Positions 1 through 12,734 of a stretch of DNA of 64,000 bases are shown here, piece by piece. The notes beneath the pieces were generated by a model. The model worked only from the letters and a program-made list of their open reading frames with translations, was not told the DNA's origin and did not search any database. The translations under genes and the position numbers were made by a program. The DNA is from Vespa crabro (Eukaryota; Arthropoda; Insecta; Hymenoptera; Vespidae), in contig NC_060964.1 of assembly GCF_910589235.1 (NCBI RefSeq), forward strand, positions 7,423,207 through 7,487,206, in the 5' to 3' direction. The stretch's first letter is position 1, and every line of letters begins with the position of its first letter.

Positions 1-1
1 T

Positions 2-2
<1 letters not shown>

Positions 3-36
<34 letters not shown>
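3..36. repeat. (GA)n microsatellite
   Basis: Pure GA dinucleotide run of 34 bp at the left edge of the window. Confidence 0.95.
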
Positions 37-40
<4 letters not shown>

Positions 41-96
41 AAGTTCTAAAAGAAAATCACAGTGGCACATTAAACGTTCTCTATCAAATTATTAAA

Positions 97-110
97 AAGA
101 GAGAGTGAGC

Positions 111-153
<43 letters not shown>

Positions 154-317
154 TAAAGGAAAGAAAGAAAGAAAGAAAGAAAAGTTATCTCTCTCGGAAA
201 AGATACTTCTCCTTAAACGATGACAGCTTTCTGAGTAAAGTAAAAAAAAAAAAAAAGAAAGAAAAAGAAAAAAAGAGAAAGAAGAAGAAAAAAAGAGAAA
301 GAAGAAGAAAAAAACGG
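97..317. repeat. Compound (GA)n, (GAAA)n and A/G-rich tract
   Basis: GA repeats to about 148, then a GAAA tetranucleotide run to about 182, and an A/G-rich imperfect stretch from 241. The whole segment is strongly purine-rich on the + strand. Confidence 0.9.
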
Positions 318-520
318 GAATAAAAATAGCTGTGAATAACACGTGACCTTTGAGTCGAGGATGAAAAATTTTCAAATAATTATTAACAAGAATTACGATA
401 GTGAATTTCAAAATGCAAGAGGGAACTTCAAGAAACATGACAACTGAAAGGTTTTATCTTATAAAAGAGAAGAAGAGAGAAGACAAGATGAAAGACAAAG
501 GAAAAGAAAGAGAGAGAGCG

Positions 521-570
521 ATATATATATATATATATATACATAATATATATAATATATATATATATAA
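521..570. repeat. (TA)n microsatellite
   Basis: Imperfect TA dinucleotide run of about 50 bp. Confidence 0.9.
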
Positions 571-865
571 TAGATCGTGAGAGGAAACGTGGAAGCTTTC
601 GAAAATGGTAGTGAAAAGCTCAAGCAGCGTAAAACGAACCACAACCTGGAGTATTTTAGGCATTGTTAGAAAGGAGAGAAGGGTTGGCCTCGTGTCGGTT
701 CTACATAAAAGCTTTCGTTCTTCTCACCGTCTCGACCCTTCCTGAAATATTTCGAAGGAACGAATAAACGAACGAATGAACGAACCTCTACGCACAAGTT
801 TACTGCCGTCGGCCCGTTTCGGTAATCATGATGCCATAGAGAAGAAAGACAAGAGAGAAAGAAAA

Positions 866-898
<33 letters not shown>

Positions 899-1084
899 TG
901 ATCTCGTCGACTGACACGTTTCGCATTCCCACGCCTAAATTTTATGAGTTCTATTCTTTCGAAATTCACCCTCTCACCACTCACCTCTCGTCCTTAACCA
1001 TTTTCTTTTTCTTTCTTATTTTCCTTTAACGACTTTTGGTATCCACGTTAATTACACATTTTCTTTTGTTTTTTTTTTTCTTTT

Positions 1085-1089
<5 letters not shown>

Positions 1090-1145
<56 letters not shown>
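1090..1145. repeat. (TA)n microsatellite
   Basis: Uninterrupted TA run of about 55 bp. Confidence 0.95.
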
Positions 1146-1147
<2 letters not shown>

Positions 1148-1522
1148 AATTATCGGCTGATATATCGAAATCGTAGGAAAAAAAAATATATATATATGAG
1201 TGCAATAATCGTACGCCATTATTATATCATAACTATTAACGATATTGTTATCCTTTTATTTTATCCTTTAATAATACATAGATAAAGAATAGGTGTATTC
1301 CTGATGGACCATCATTTTCTCGACTCTGACTTTTTGACGTATCTTACATCTTTACCGTTCGATTCCCAGATATTTCTTCTTCATACGGCAGATGGGAAAA
1401 CTTTTATTTGCTCGATCATATTATCTTCTACGGTTGGGAAAGTAAAGCCCTTTTCTATACCGCTTTCTGAAATAACAGTCCGAACTCCGCAATAATCGTT
1501 TTCTACGCAATGACCATTCGAT

Positions 1523-1558
<36 letters not shown>

Positions 1559-1692
1559 TCTACTTTAGGTTATCGAGAAATACACCGATTTGGCCTATTC
1601 TTAAACGTTTTCGAGAATGTTAGGGGATACTTATTCGTGGAAACAATTCATGGTCGATAAAAGTAAGATGTCAGAACTCTTTTTCTTTTTTG

Positions 1693-1729
<37 letters not shown>

Positions 1730-2774
1730 ACTCTCTCTTTTTCTCTTTCTCCTTCTCGAAACACATTGAAGAGAAAATTGGAACATGAATCCTATAACAT
1801 TTTCGTGAAGATTCAACCGAATGAGTTTCATCGGCGCGTTTCTTTATCATTAGTTATAGAAAGAGAAAATCGATCGTTTAGGGTATATAAAAAGCACACA
1901 TTTCCATCGATATGGTTCAATCTCCAAGACTTTTTTTTTGTATTAGATCTTTCTCATGTATGATCGAAGGGAACGATCGAAGGATACGACGGATGAGATA
2001 AAACATGGGAAAATATTGGGATCATTAATTATTACTTCACTATTCTCTGTCAAAACAAATAATTTCGAATGAAATATTAATTATTTTCTACATCATTTAC
2101 GATCGAATAGTAATTGTTATTATTATATTAAAAAAAAAAAAAAAAAAAAAAAAGAAAGGAAAAAGAAATAATAAAAATCGCGATAAAATTCGTATATATT
2201 TTTAATCTCTGTCGTAAAGAAAAATCGATCGCTCGACATTCGACTTGAAAATATCGATATCTATACATAAAAAGAGAAAGAAAGAGAGAGAGAGAGAGAG
2301 AGATCGATGTTGATAGAACAAACGTGAATATGGTTAAGCAAATAGTGTCGTATCATAAACAGTTAGTTTATTTACGCGATATATATTGCACGCATTCGTG
2401 AAAGCTTCGTGATCAAACTTTTGTGAAAGATATAAAATGCTATCGAGTATACGCGAAAACGAAAAGAGAGAGAAAGAGATAGAGAGAGAGAGAGAGAGAG
2501 AGAAAAGTACAGGTTTCCACAAATATCGAATGTTACTGTGGCAACGAGAAGCAAAACTCAATTTTCTCTGTGTACCATGCAACTTTCTCTTTGAAAATGA
2601 GTTTAGTCCTCGCACGAAAGATCACATGTTCACCTTTCCATGATATACGAGTTAGCCACGGTCCATGGACATAGAGTATAGTAAGATAAAAAGAAATAGT
2701 AGAATAGAAATGGAAAAAGTATACACGAACGATACCGTACGATTTCGATCGAAATGATAAGTTGTTGGGTTCTT

Positions 2775-2805
<31 letters not shown>

Positions 2806-2980
2806 GATAAGAAATTTACGCCCAATTATATTAGACATTATTATAACGCATATGTATGTAGCTATGTAAGTATGTGACAGTCGATTGATTGAAAAGAAAA
2901 GACAAAATTGTATCTATTTTTCAATAATCGCATTTTGTAACGTATCGATTTATTCATTTATATACTCGAAAAGAAATCAA

Positions 2981-3044
2981 TGAATGATCCAATGAATGAA
3001 TCAATGTATGAATGAATGTATGAATGAATGAATGAATGAATGAA
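2981..3044. repeat. (AATG)n tetranucleotide repeat
   Basis: About 16 units of AATG with a few substitutions, including ATGT variants. It is followed by a (GA)n run at 3101-3134. Confidence 0.9.
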
Positions 3045-3099
3045 AAATTGGAAAGGAAGATTAAAGAAAACGAACGATTCACATATCATCGATGAGTAA

Positions 3100-3138
<39 letters not shown>

Positions 3139-3706
3139 TATTTCCTTTGTCTCAATCAGAACCGACGATTCCGATAGTATTTTTTGAGCAAAGTACGAAA
3201 CCAGTAAAAGAAGGATTAAAACAAGAAGAGAAGAAGAGGAATAGGAAAAAAGAGAGAAGGAGAAACTCGAAGTGCAAGTGACGATGAAAAAGAATGCTCG
3301 ATGAGAGGTGGAACAAAGAGAAAAAAAGAAAGAGAGATAGATAGATAGATAGAAAGAAGGAGAGAGAGAGAGAGAAGAAGAAGAAGAAGAAGAAGAAAAA
3401 AAAGAGAAAAAAAGAAAAAGGGCGAGCGAGATGAAAGATGAATGAAACGTGGAAGGGATAGTAAAAGGGGTATGGGACAGGGGTGAAGAGGGTTTAGGAA
3501 GAGGGTGTAAAGCTGTCACGGTACCTCCATTCGAACACGGAGGAGCATTCCGAGTAATTATAACCCCCTCCGGCTCTTTTATTCTCCTTTCGTACTCTCA
3601 ACGATGCTTTCTTCCAGCCCGGACTCTCGTCGTCCTCTATCTGCTGGCAGATGCTCTTCACTTTTTAATCTGCTTCACAAACACACGTACACACGTACGT
3701 ATATAC

Positions 3707-3712
<6 letters not shown>

Positions 3713-3764
<52 letters not shown>
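3713..3764. repeat. (TA)n microsatellite
   Basis: Uninterrupted TA run of about 50 bp, preceded by a short ACGTAC-type alternating stretch. Confidence 0.95.
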
Positions 3765-3770
<6 letters not shown>

Positions 3771-5468
3771 TGTATATATGTTTCCTTCCCCAAATTTCTT
3801 TTTTTTTTTCCCCTTCCACAAGAAATTTACCAAAACGTAAAGGGGATCGTTTACTAATCGTTCGTAAATCGCTTAATCGCTAACTGAGTTAAACGATAAA
3901 TTCGTGATAAATGGTACATTGAAGAAAATTGTACGATAAAATGTGTTTTAATCGAGTAACCATCTGTAAATTAATTCGACGAAGCACTATTCTCATTTTC
4001 TCGCGCATTACCCATTTTTTTTCTTTTTTTTTTTTTTTCTTTTTATCAACACCCTGACCATTCCGTTCCGTCCGATGGAAATGAGCTACGTTCGAAAAAG
4101 CGAAATTTTCTATTCAACTGGATAATCGTTAGCAACGTGCATAACGTACTTGTGCAATTATTCGCCGCAATTTGCTCACGTTAAATTTCTCATGGGTGGT
4201 CGGGAAGGAGGGTCGTATTTTTTATTTTTTTGTTTCTTTCTGTTTTTTTTTCTTTTTTTTTTTTTTCCTTTTTCTCGTTTCTTTTTTTTCTCATTCCTTT
4301 AACAAAACTCTCTTTCGAATAGCTTTTCCATTCGCTCTTCCAGCTTGTTCTTTCGTTTTGTTTCATTTTTGTAATTTGCTTGTTTTCTTTCTCTTTTCCT
4401 TCTTTTTTTTTTTTTTCTTTTTTGAACTACGACGAACGACCAAAGTCGGTAAAGGGAAAAGAAAAAGTAGAAAAAGAACAAAAAAAAAACAAGAGAAATA
4501 CACTGTCGTAGAAAATATCGTTTCACGAATTTTGATTGTCACTCAGAGAGTCTTCAAGTGTCTGCCACTTGTTCGACCGTAATCCTAATTACAAGACCGA
4601 GGTGGGGTGGGGTGAGGTTGGTGGGAAGAGAGAAGTTCCATTACCTTTTCGTGTAAAATACAGGTTCCCTTGGGGTGGTAAGGTCTCTCGACGATCTTCG
4701 AAGATCCTTTAGCCCTTCGTCGACGAGGGTAAGGTGTTAACACTCGAATCTACAGGGGAAACAAAAGGGAAATCGATTTTCCTTCTTGTCGAGTATTATT
4801 CTCCCTTATCTTTTCTCGTTTCTCTACTTGATAGAATAATAATTTACTATTAAAGTATTCGCGCGATTGGACGTTGCTTACAAAAAAAAAAAAACAAAAA
4901 AAAAAAACAAAAAAAAGAAACAAAAAAGAAAGAAAAAAGAGAGGACATTTTATTTGAACAAAACAATTTTTTAATTTTATCAAAAAAAAAAAAAAAAAAA
5001 AAAAAGAAATAATAAAAATACGAGTCAGTTCTAGCATAGGCAATGACAAACAAGACACTTTCGAACAATTAATCTCAAATACGAAGGTGTCTTAAATAAT
5101 AAATGCTGACAAAAAGAAAAAGGAAAGGAGAAAAGTGAAAAAAGGAACAGAGGTCTTTTGTAATTTTATCGTGTGGGTAAAGGAAAAAAAAGAAGATAAT
5201 AGAAAAAAAAAAAAAATATATATATATATATCTCGTAGGTCGGAGTTTAAAGAAGCATCGTATTATATGCTACAAACTTTTCATACGTTATGAACTTCGC
5301 GAAGTTACGAGACAGGCTCGTTGGCATAAACGTCATGGTAGCGTGGAGCATCGTAAAGCATTACTTTTTAAACGTCTACACGCGAACGTGTGGAAGATCT
5401 CATCGTATCTTTTGCACATAAGCTACGTCACGTATATATAAATACCATCATATACATATATTCATATA

Positions 5469-5499
<31 letters not shown>

Positions 5500-5827
5500 T
5501 GATATACATGTATGTATGTATGTATGTACGTACTTAGTGTTTGTGAGAAAAAATTCCAACACAAGTTAAGTATTTTAAATAATAACCAAATTTATGAGAG
5601 GGTCTAAAAGAAGGCGTTTATAGGGAGTGCTTTTGCATTAGATCTCGCTTACTACTTTCTCACACATATATGCATACTCACACATATAGACACACATATG
5701 CATACACACGCATACAAACACACTAGATGCTGTGGATTTTTTATCATGTTACGTTTTTTCTCACATCCGTCCGAGACGAATTGCGTATGTGAATGTATGC
5801 ATGAATGAGAGAGGAAAAAAATTCTCC

Positions 5828-5987
<160 letters not shown>

Positions 5988-6870
5988 TCACGTTCAAGAA
6001 AATACAATATTCAGTTTCCTTGAATCACTATACACAATAGGTATGCAAAGATATCTTATTTACAAAATCGAATCTATGAGACTTGATGTCATAGAGTTGA
6101 GATACATACGGGATATGATATAAAAGAGATAAAAAGAGAGATTTTTTTATAAAAAAAAAAAAAGAAAAATGGAATAAATGAAACTGTGCACTTTCTAGCA
6201 TCGTCAAAAAAGCGTATATGTGATATGATGAAAACATAGAAATGATCTATTAATTAAACGACACGTCTCTCGTTCGTTAACGAGAAATCATTTTTCTTTT
6301 TCTTTTTCTTTTTTTTTTTTTTTTTTCATCCTCTTTAATTACTCGTGAACCTTAATTTCCAATCGAAAATTATGCAAGACGATGAAAAACGAGAGAATCC
6401 ATAGAGATATCTGACATCTACGTATGAAAGAGACAACGAAGAAGAACTTGTAATAGGAAATTGACGAGGAAAAATTGTCGAGGAAAAAATTTTCACCTTA
6501 ATATTATATTATATATAATTTTCATTTCGGTATATTATTTTTCATTTGATTTTTAATTTTATTAAAGAAAAAAGAAAGTGGTGAAGGAAAAAGAAGAAGA
6601 CGAAAAACAAGAAGAAGTAAGAGAAGAAAAAAAAAATCGCGAAAAATAATTAAACAGAGACGAATGTATTATTAAATAAACGTGATGAACATACACACAA
6701 CTAACTGAAATTGCAGAAACGTTTCCGTTAAACTCGTTAGACGTGTGGGTGAACTACGTTGTTCAACTGCACCTATTGGATTTATCATCACGAACGCTCG
6801 TAAACAGACCATCAACTCCGTCCCGTCTACAGTTATCTACTCAAAGGAAGTTCAACGTTATGAGGAGAAC

Positions 6871-6874
<4 letters not shown>

Positions 6875-6918
<44 letters not shown>

Positions 6919-6959
6919 ACTCTCTCACTCTCTCAGTTTCTCTCTCTCTCTCTCTCTCT
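6875..6959. repeat. (CT)n microsatellite
   Basis: CT dinucleotide tract of about 85 bp with a few CA and TTT interruptions. Confidence 0.93.
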
Positions 6960-7053
6960 GTTCCTCCGTCTTTATCTCTGTCCGTGTCTGTCTGACTGCA
7001 GAATAGTCCTTTTAGCTGTGACAATTAACGTTTGAAAATCATTTCACGTGACC

Positions 7054-7101
7054 TCTCCCTCCCTCCCTCCCTCCCCTTCCTTCCCCTCCCCTACCCCCCT
7101 C
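7054..7101 (-). other. C-rich tract, G-quadruplex motif on the minus strand
   Basis: The + strand is almost pure C/T with many CCC or CCCC runs split by one to three bases. The minus strand therefore carries at least six GGG runs with short loops, which fits the usual G-quadruplex pattern. It stands out in an AT-rich window. Folding is inferred only. Confidence 0.6.
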
Positions 7102-7785
7102 CGTCATTTTATATCCAATCGGAGATCCATCCTTTTATATTCCATCAGGAAAAGGGATCACTTAACTCGATTAAGTTTTATCCTTTCGTAATTTATATTC
7201 CTCGATTAAAGAAATTTCTCGTAAGATTACGAAGGAATACGAAATTATTAAAATAAATATTATAAATTAATATCAATATAAATAAATGAAAGATGATCGT
7301 AAATATCATTTCGATTGTTAAATTAGAATTAATCCGTATGTCAAAAGTTATATACGTTTGTTCGGACAAATATCTATCATTATCAGGTCTCTCCTTAAAC
7401 TCGCGATTTTATTCAAGTTCAAGATCTAAAAACCAGTCATAGTTAAGAGAGATTGATCTTAAAACTGGATAAGAAGTGTTAGAAATGGAAGTGGAAGAAA
7501 GAGATTCGAGGTGAGGTTGATGGATAGGATAAGCGGGGATAGGGCGAGATGTAAACGATACAAGTTAATGGAGAATTATCAAATATTTGGTATTCCGCTC
7601 ATCCCATGAGCAAATTCTAGTGGTCAAGGTGGTTAGGGGCATCGATTATGCGTGCCTTAACTTCCTACATTCCCACGGCATTTACGAACGATTATCGATC
7701 ACCATCGAGAGGCCCGCTTCAGATATAGATTAGTTTGAAACTCGAATCAATTACATCTATATCTATATCTCCTAGCCACTTGGAT

Positions 7786-7831
7786 GAAGACGACGATGAC
7801 GACGACGACGACGACGACGACGACAACGACT

Positions 7832-7862
<31 letters not shown>

Positions 7863-7892
7863 TTACGACTATGAAGATGACGACGACGACAG
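7786..7892. repeat. (GAC)n trinucleotide repeat
   Basis: Imperfect GAC/GAT trinucleotide run of about 105 bp. In one frame it reads as poly-Asp and in another as poly-Val on the reverse strand. It has no flanking exon structure, so I treat it as a microsatellite and not as coding sequence. Confidence 0.9.
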
Positions 7893-8153
7893 TGATGACG
7901 AGTACAGCAATAGTATAACGTTTGAGTCTCTGTGTTAGTATCAGAACGTTACTCGTAATAGTAAGTAGTGATAGTAGTGGTAATAGTAACATAGTTGTGA
8001 CGATGGTAGTCAGGGGATACCCGCGGAGCCGCGAGGTATAACCAAATCTAATTAGTAATGCCGATTTAGCAAACCCTAATTGCGCACCAACATATCACCA
8101 GCAATTTATGCGATGCCCGTGTTATGAATCACTTCGTACCCGTGTTTTCCGCG

Positions 8154-8156
<3 letters not shown>

Positions 8157-8193
<37 letters not shown>

Positions 8194-8350
8194 TATATGT
8201 GGATCGCTTGTATGCATGTGTGTGTACATATATGTGTATATATATATATACACACACGTGTGTATACATATCTTTCGAGTAAGTATACGTTTGGAAAGAG
8301 AGAGAGGGAGAGAGAAAGAGAGAGAGAAAGAGAAAGAGAGAGAGAGAGAG
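8157..8350. repeat. Two (GA)n tracts flanking a TA/CA-rich stretch
   Basis: GA run at 8157-8191, then alternating TG, TA and CA steps at about 8215-8270, then an imperfect GA run at 8296-8350. Confidence 0.9.
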
Positions 8351-9035
8351 GTAGCTAAACATCAGCGCTCGCGATTTGATATTAATTTCCATACTTATTA
8401 AGGGATCGACTATATATACAACTAACCGGCCACTAATACTACCGCAAATCCCTGGCTAGTTAGAAAAGGATGGAAACGTGTTATCGTTACGTCATATTCC
8501 TATGTCAAGAAAGCTTTCCTGCTGGTGCTCTGCTGATTAATATATCGTTTGGATTACCGAGAATATCTACACGGATTTAAATGTTCACCAAAGGTAAAGT
8601 TTGGTTCTCGTTGAACGATCGATCGAAAAGCATTAGATTATATCTATCTGTAATATCTAACGTACGTAAAGGTTTAAAGTATAAAACATTTCTAATTTCA
8701 ATTAGATTGAACTTTTACAAAAGTTTAGATTATTTTTCTTTTTCTCTTTTCTTTCTTCTTCTTCTTCTTTTTTTTTTTCTTTTGTTTTATTTTGTTCCTA
8801 TAACATTTAAATAATGATTTGAATGGCTCGATATATGGCTTATTGTTCATACCTTTTAACATTCACAGGTCGACCTACTCAATGGTGATGAACAAGTTGA
8901 TAATGACTACCCGAAAATTACGCGAACAATTAGTGAGTTCTTTAATAAACCGACCTTTTGAATCGACTTCACAAATCGATGCAATTAGTCATTCGTTGGC
9001 AATGCTTACCCCTTTACGTATACATATATACATGC

Positions 9036-9038
<3 letters not shown>

Positions 9039-9085
<47 letters not shown>
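9039..9085. repeat. (TA)n microsatellite
   Basis: Uninterrupted TA run of about 47 bp. A second, broken TA block lies at about 9280-9335. Confidence 0.93.
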
Positions 9086-9089
<4 letters not shown>

Positions 9090-9304
9090 AGATAAATTAT
9101 ATCCATTCTTTCAGCAATATATACAGAAAGAACATTTTTATTTTTGATGAAAATGATGAGCAAGCTTTCATATAAAATCGTTAGTCGTTGACAAGCAGCG
9201 TTATAGCAGTGTCCATTAGCTCTTTAACCACGTCGATCCTAGTATAAAACGTACGAACGATACGTTGCTCCAATTTCTCATATATATATAACATATATTA
9301 TATA

Positions 9305-9335
<31 letters not shown>

Positions 9336-9517
9336 TGTGTGTGCCTGTGTATGTGTGGTAAAACTCATTAACGTGCTTAAAACGGACAATGCATTAGCTG
9401 GATAAAGTTATCGTTTAATCGAAACGTAGGTAACGTCGCGAATGTCATTAGGAGAGAAAGAGTAATAAATCGAGCGTGAAATTTTCTAGCTTCCACGATT
9501 CGCAACTTCGTTTTGGA

Positions 9518-9519
<2 letters not shown>

Positions 9520-9560
<41 letters not shown>
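9520..9560. repeat. Poly-A tract
   Basis: Run of 41 consecutive A residues followed by GAAAAA-type units to about 9595. There is no recognisable retrocopy body upstream of it, so it looks like a simple homopolymer. Confidence 0.95.
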
Positions 9561-9562
<2 letters not shown>

Positions 9563-9736
9563 AAAAAGAAAAAAAGAAAAAAAAGAAAAAAAGATTAAAC
9601 ACAACTACGCCGAATGATTTTATTCAAAAATTTATACGTCGAACGAACGTCAAAGACTCTTTTAAAATTCCACGATATGCTTTACGCATATGGATGTTCG
9701 CTTTGTTTTTTTTTACTCCTCGATCATTTCGTCAAC

Positions 9737-9739
<3 letters not shown>

Positions 9740-9807
<68 letters not shown>

Positions 9808-9812
9808 TCTCT
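9740..9812. repeat. (CT)n microsatellite
   Basis: CT run of about 73 bp with one CA interruption, leading directly into a short TA tract. Confidence 0.95.
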
Positions 9813-10295
9813 ATATATATATATATATGTATTTACTGTTTTGTATCAAAAGAAAAAAAAATAAAAAACATAACATAGTTGACTGTCCGAAACGGATATT
9901 GATAAACGGCCATATACGAAAGTTGCAAATTTGATTTCATTGAAACGATTTCAATCGAGCGCGAGAAAACAAGAAAAGGAAAAGAGGAAAAAAAAGATAA
10001 AACAAAAATTTTTTTTTTTTATTTTTTTCTTTTTTTTGTTTGAAGACTCCAAAGAAACCGTATAGATTATTCGATTCGTGCGGGTATCGTAAAAGGAAGA
10101 GAAATATAAAGAAAAACAAGCGAAGAGAAAGTAAGGATCTTGAATTTGCATTTAAAGCGGACCGTCTATTTGACGTTGATATATCTGTCCTTGTCTATAT
10201 CGTAGAGTTAAGATCGGTTTTATTTATTGTACTACGTTCTGCATCTGTACTTTCGCACGTCCAACCACGAGAAAGAAAGATGGAAAGACCAGTGA

Positions 10296-10298
<3 letters not shown>

Positions 10299-10342
<44 letters not shown>
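10299..10342. repeat. (GA)n microsatellite
   Basis: Uninterrupted GA run of about 44 bp. Confidence 0.95.
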
Positions 10343-10345
<3 letters not shown>

Positions 10346-11076
10346 TACATACGAAACTATTCTAATTTAAACTCCGAAACTTTATTTCAATAGGAAAGCC
10401 ACGGCTATCGGTACTATGTTTAATAACTTTACGTGCCTAACGTAACATTTCGCAACTATAAACGATCCTTGTGCCGGAAATGAAGACAAATTACTTAAGT
10501 TCCTTGGCGCGTCTTATCTCCCTTTGGCTCCTAGAGTTTGACAAACAAAACAGAAGAAAGTGGATCTGCGATTATATCGGGATTAATAAAAATGATTATG
10601 TATAGGTAATATTATGTACATATTGGTTAAACTTTAGATGGACGAATAAATAATTTTGAAAGTTTTATTGATTCGAATTACGTTCGACAATGTATCTAAG
10701 AAATATTATCCAAATGTATATAAATATATATATGTACATATATATGTATGTATATAGAGGAAAGTCGTTTGGATCTCGTCCTGTAAGAAAAATGAGAGGA
10801 TTATTATCGGGGACAGTGAGAAGGGAGAATTGGACAATGAGAAAAACGTAGATAGATATCAAAATTTGGCCTTGATGGTTTATGTCCTACGTAAGGCGTT
10901 ACAAATCGTAAGAAAAAACGGGAAACTAATGTTGCTGAAAATTAAGATATTCTGGGCCACCTCTTACTCCAACTCACCACCCCATCCCCGAATTGTGAAA
11001 ACCCCATTCCTCTATTCTTTCTCAACGTGGCAAACGACTCGACGTAGATCAAGAAGAGTCCTTCTTGCAACCAAAG

Positions 11077-11077
<1 letters not shown>

Positions 11078-11120
<43 letters not shown>
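11078..11120. repeat. (TA)n microsatellite
   Basis: Uninterrupted TA run of about 43 bp, followed by pyrimidine-rich DNA to about 11220. A (GA)n run lies at about 11346-11375 and another TA run at about 11808-11836. Confidence 0.92.
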
Positions 11121-11122
<2 letters not shown>

Positions 11123-11805
11123 GACCACACATTCTTTCTTTCTTTCTCTCTCTTTTCTTTTATAGTCCTTTTTTTCTTTTCCTTTCTTATATTTTCCTTC
11201 CTTCCATCCTTCCTTTCCTTTATACTTTGATACATCAAAAAGACAAAAAGGACAACTTTTTCGAACTTCACATATAAGAGCAATCGTACGTCGAAAAGAA
11301 AAATAGTTCATGCATAATTATTTGATCTCAATCGTAAGGAAGAGAAAAGAGAAAGAGAGAGAGAGAGAGAGAGAATAGAAAAAGAAGAAAAAGAAAGAAA
11401 GAAAATCCAATCTGTCGAAAAGTTTTCTTTTTGATCTCTTTTTGAAGTCGTACTAGTCTGGTATGTATGTCCGAGACGCGACATACAAAATCGACTCGTT
11501 GTACCGTATTCGAAAAGAGAGACTTTCTCGTTCGAAATGACACCCCTGGGAAACGTTTCGTTGAAATGTCCTCTTCTCTTTGTCGTTCTGCGCGAAAACT
11601 CTTCGGGACATGTTAAGCTCTCATTGTTCTCGATGCCGGCTGAATATTCCATCGTCTGAATAGCCGACGATAGGAGCTCCGATTTAACATACCTCCCGCC
11701 CACACTTTCTACAGCCCTTCCAAAAAAAAAAAAAAAAAAAACAAAGAAAGAAAGAAAACGATACTTCACCCCTTATATAGAAGGGCTGGAGGAGTTGAGG
11801 GCAAG

Positions 11806-11845
<40 letters not shown>

Positions 11846-12383
11846 TTACATTAAACTTTATGACCATTTATAAAAGAATATTTTATACTTGGATATATGC
11901 ATCCATCTATTTATAGTTTGACCTTGTTATTTATGATTTCTACGAGATGGATAATAACCGGATAATAACCGGATCCCTCGATCCTTTTTTTTTTCTTTTT
12001 TCTTTTTTTTCTTTTTTTTCGAATTCGTTCGATGCTCCGAAAAAAATGTTTTCAACATTTTATCATCCTTTTATCATTACCTTTGGCATTGAAATGAAGG
12101 GAAAAAAAATAAAAAAACAAAAAGAGAAAGAGAGAAGGAAGGAAGGAAGGAAGGACGTCGTTCGTCCTTGAAGTCGTTATGAGAATGCCATTTAGAACGT
12201 TAAACGCATTCATGAGTACCTTCTCGCTTGGACGGAAACTTAGTTTATAAACTGCAACGCGATTAACTCGCGCTATCAACGCGACCAAAAGCTTTTCACG
12301 AAAGCACGAAGACAGGCTCAACGAAAGAAGCAGAACAACGATAACTTTTAGAATTTAATACGCGCTCGACGTCCATCCGCTTC

Positions 12384-12476
12384 GTCTTCTTCTTCTTCTT
12401 CTTCTTCTTCTTCTTTCATTTCTTTTTCTTCTTCTTTTCTTCTTCTTTTTCTTCTTCTTCTTTTTCTTTTTCTTAT
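12384..12476. repeat. (CTT)n imperfect trinucleotide repeat
   Basis: About 90 bp of CTT/TTC units, regular in the first half and degenerate in the second. Confidence 0.9.
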
Positions 12477-12734
12477 CGTATGTTCGCACGAGAAAAATTT
12501 AAGTCAAACTTACATTTTATATCATCCATATTTTTTCTTTCTTTTGTTTTTTCTTCTTCATTAATCTTCGCTTTATTTTTATCTATTATCAATATCATAA
12601 ATCGCAAAAGAATAAAATTGCGATATCTTTTTCTTACGTCTTATCGTGTCGTTCGCACGTGAAAATCAAATTAACATTTTATATTATGTATGTTTTTATC
12701 CTTCATTAATATTAAGAATTACGAATATGGTAAA

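Noticed and set aside
3449..3840. Frames ending in Tyr-Ile repeats
   Set aside because: The tail is the (TA)n tract. The upstream part has no conserved motif or matching exon.
7735..7938. Open frame with a long poly-Asp run
   Set aside because: It is made by the (GAC)n repeat; no splice sites, no homology-like flanks, and the reverse frame is open as poly-Val too.
9520..9595. Poly-A tail of a processed retrocopy
   Set aside because: No gene-like or LINE/SINE body precedes the run and no target duplication was found by eye.
11308..11769. Minus-strand open frame of about 150 codons
   Set aside because: Its ends are repeat-derived (GA and poly-A). The middle is complex but lacks splice signals and family motifs, so I list it only as a noncoding island.
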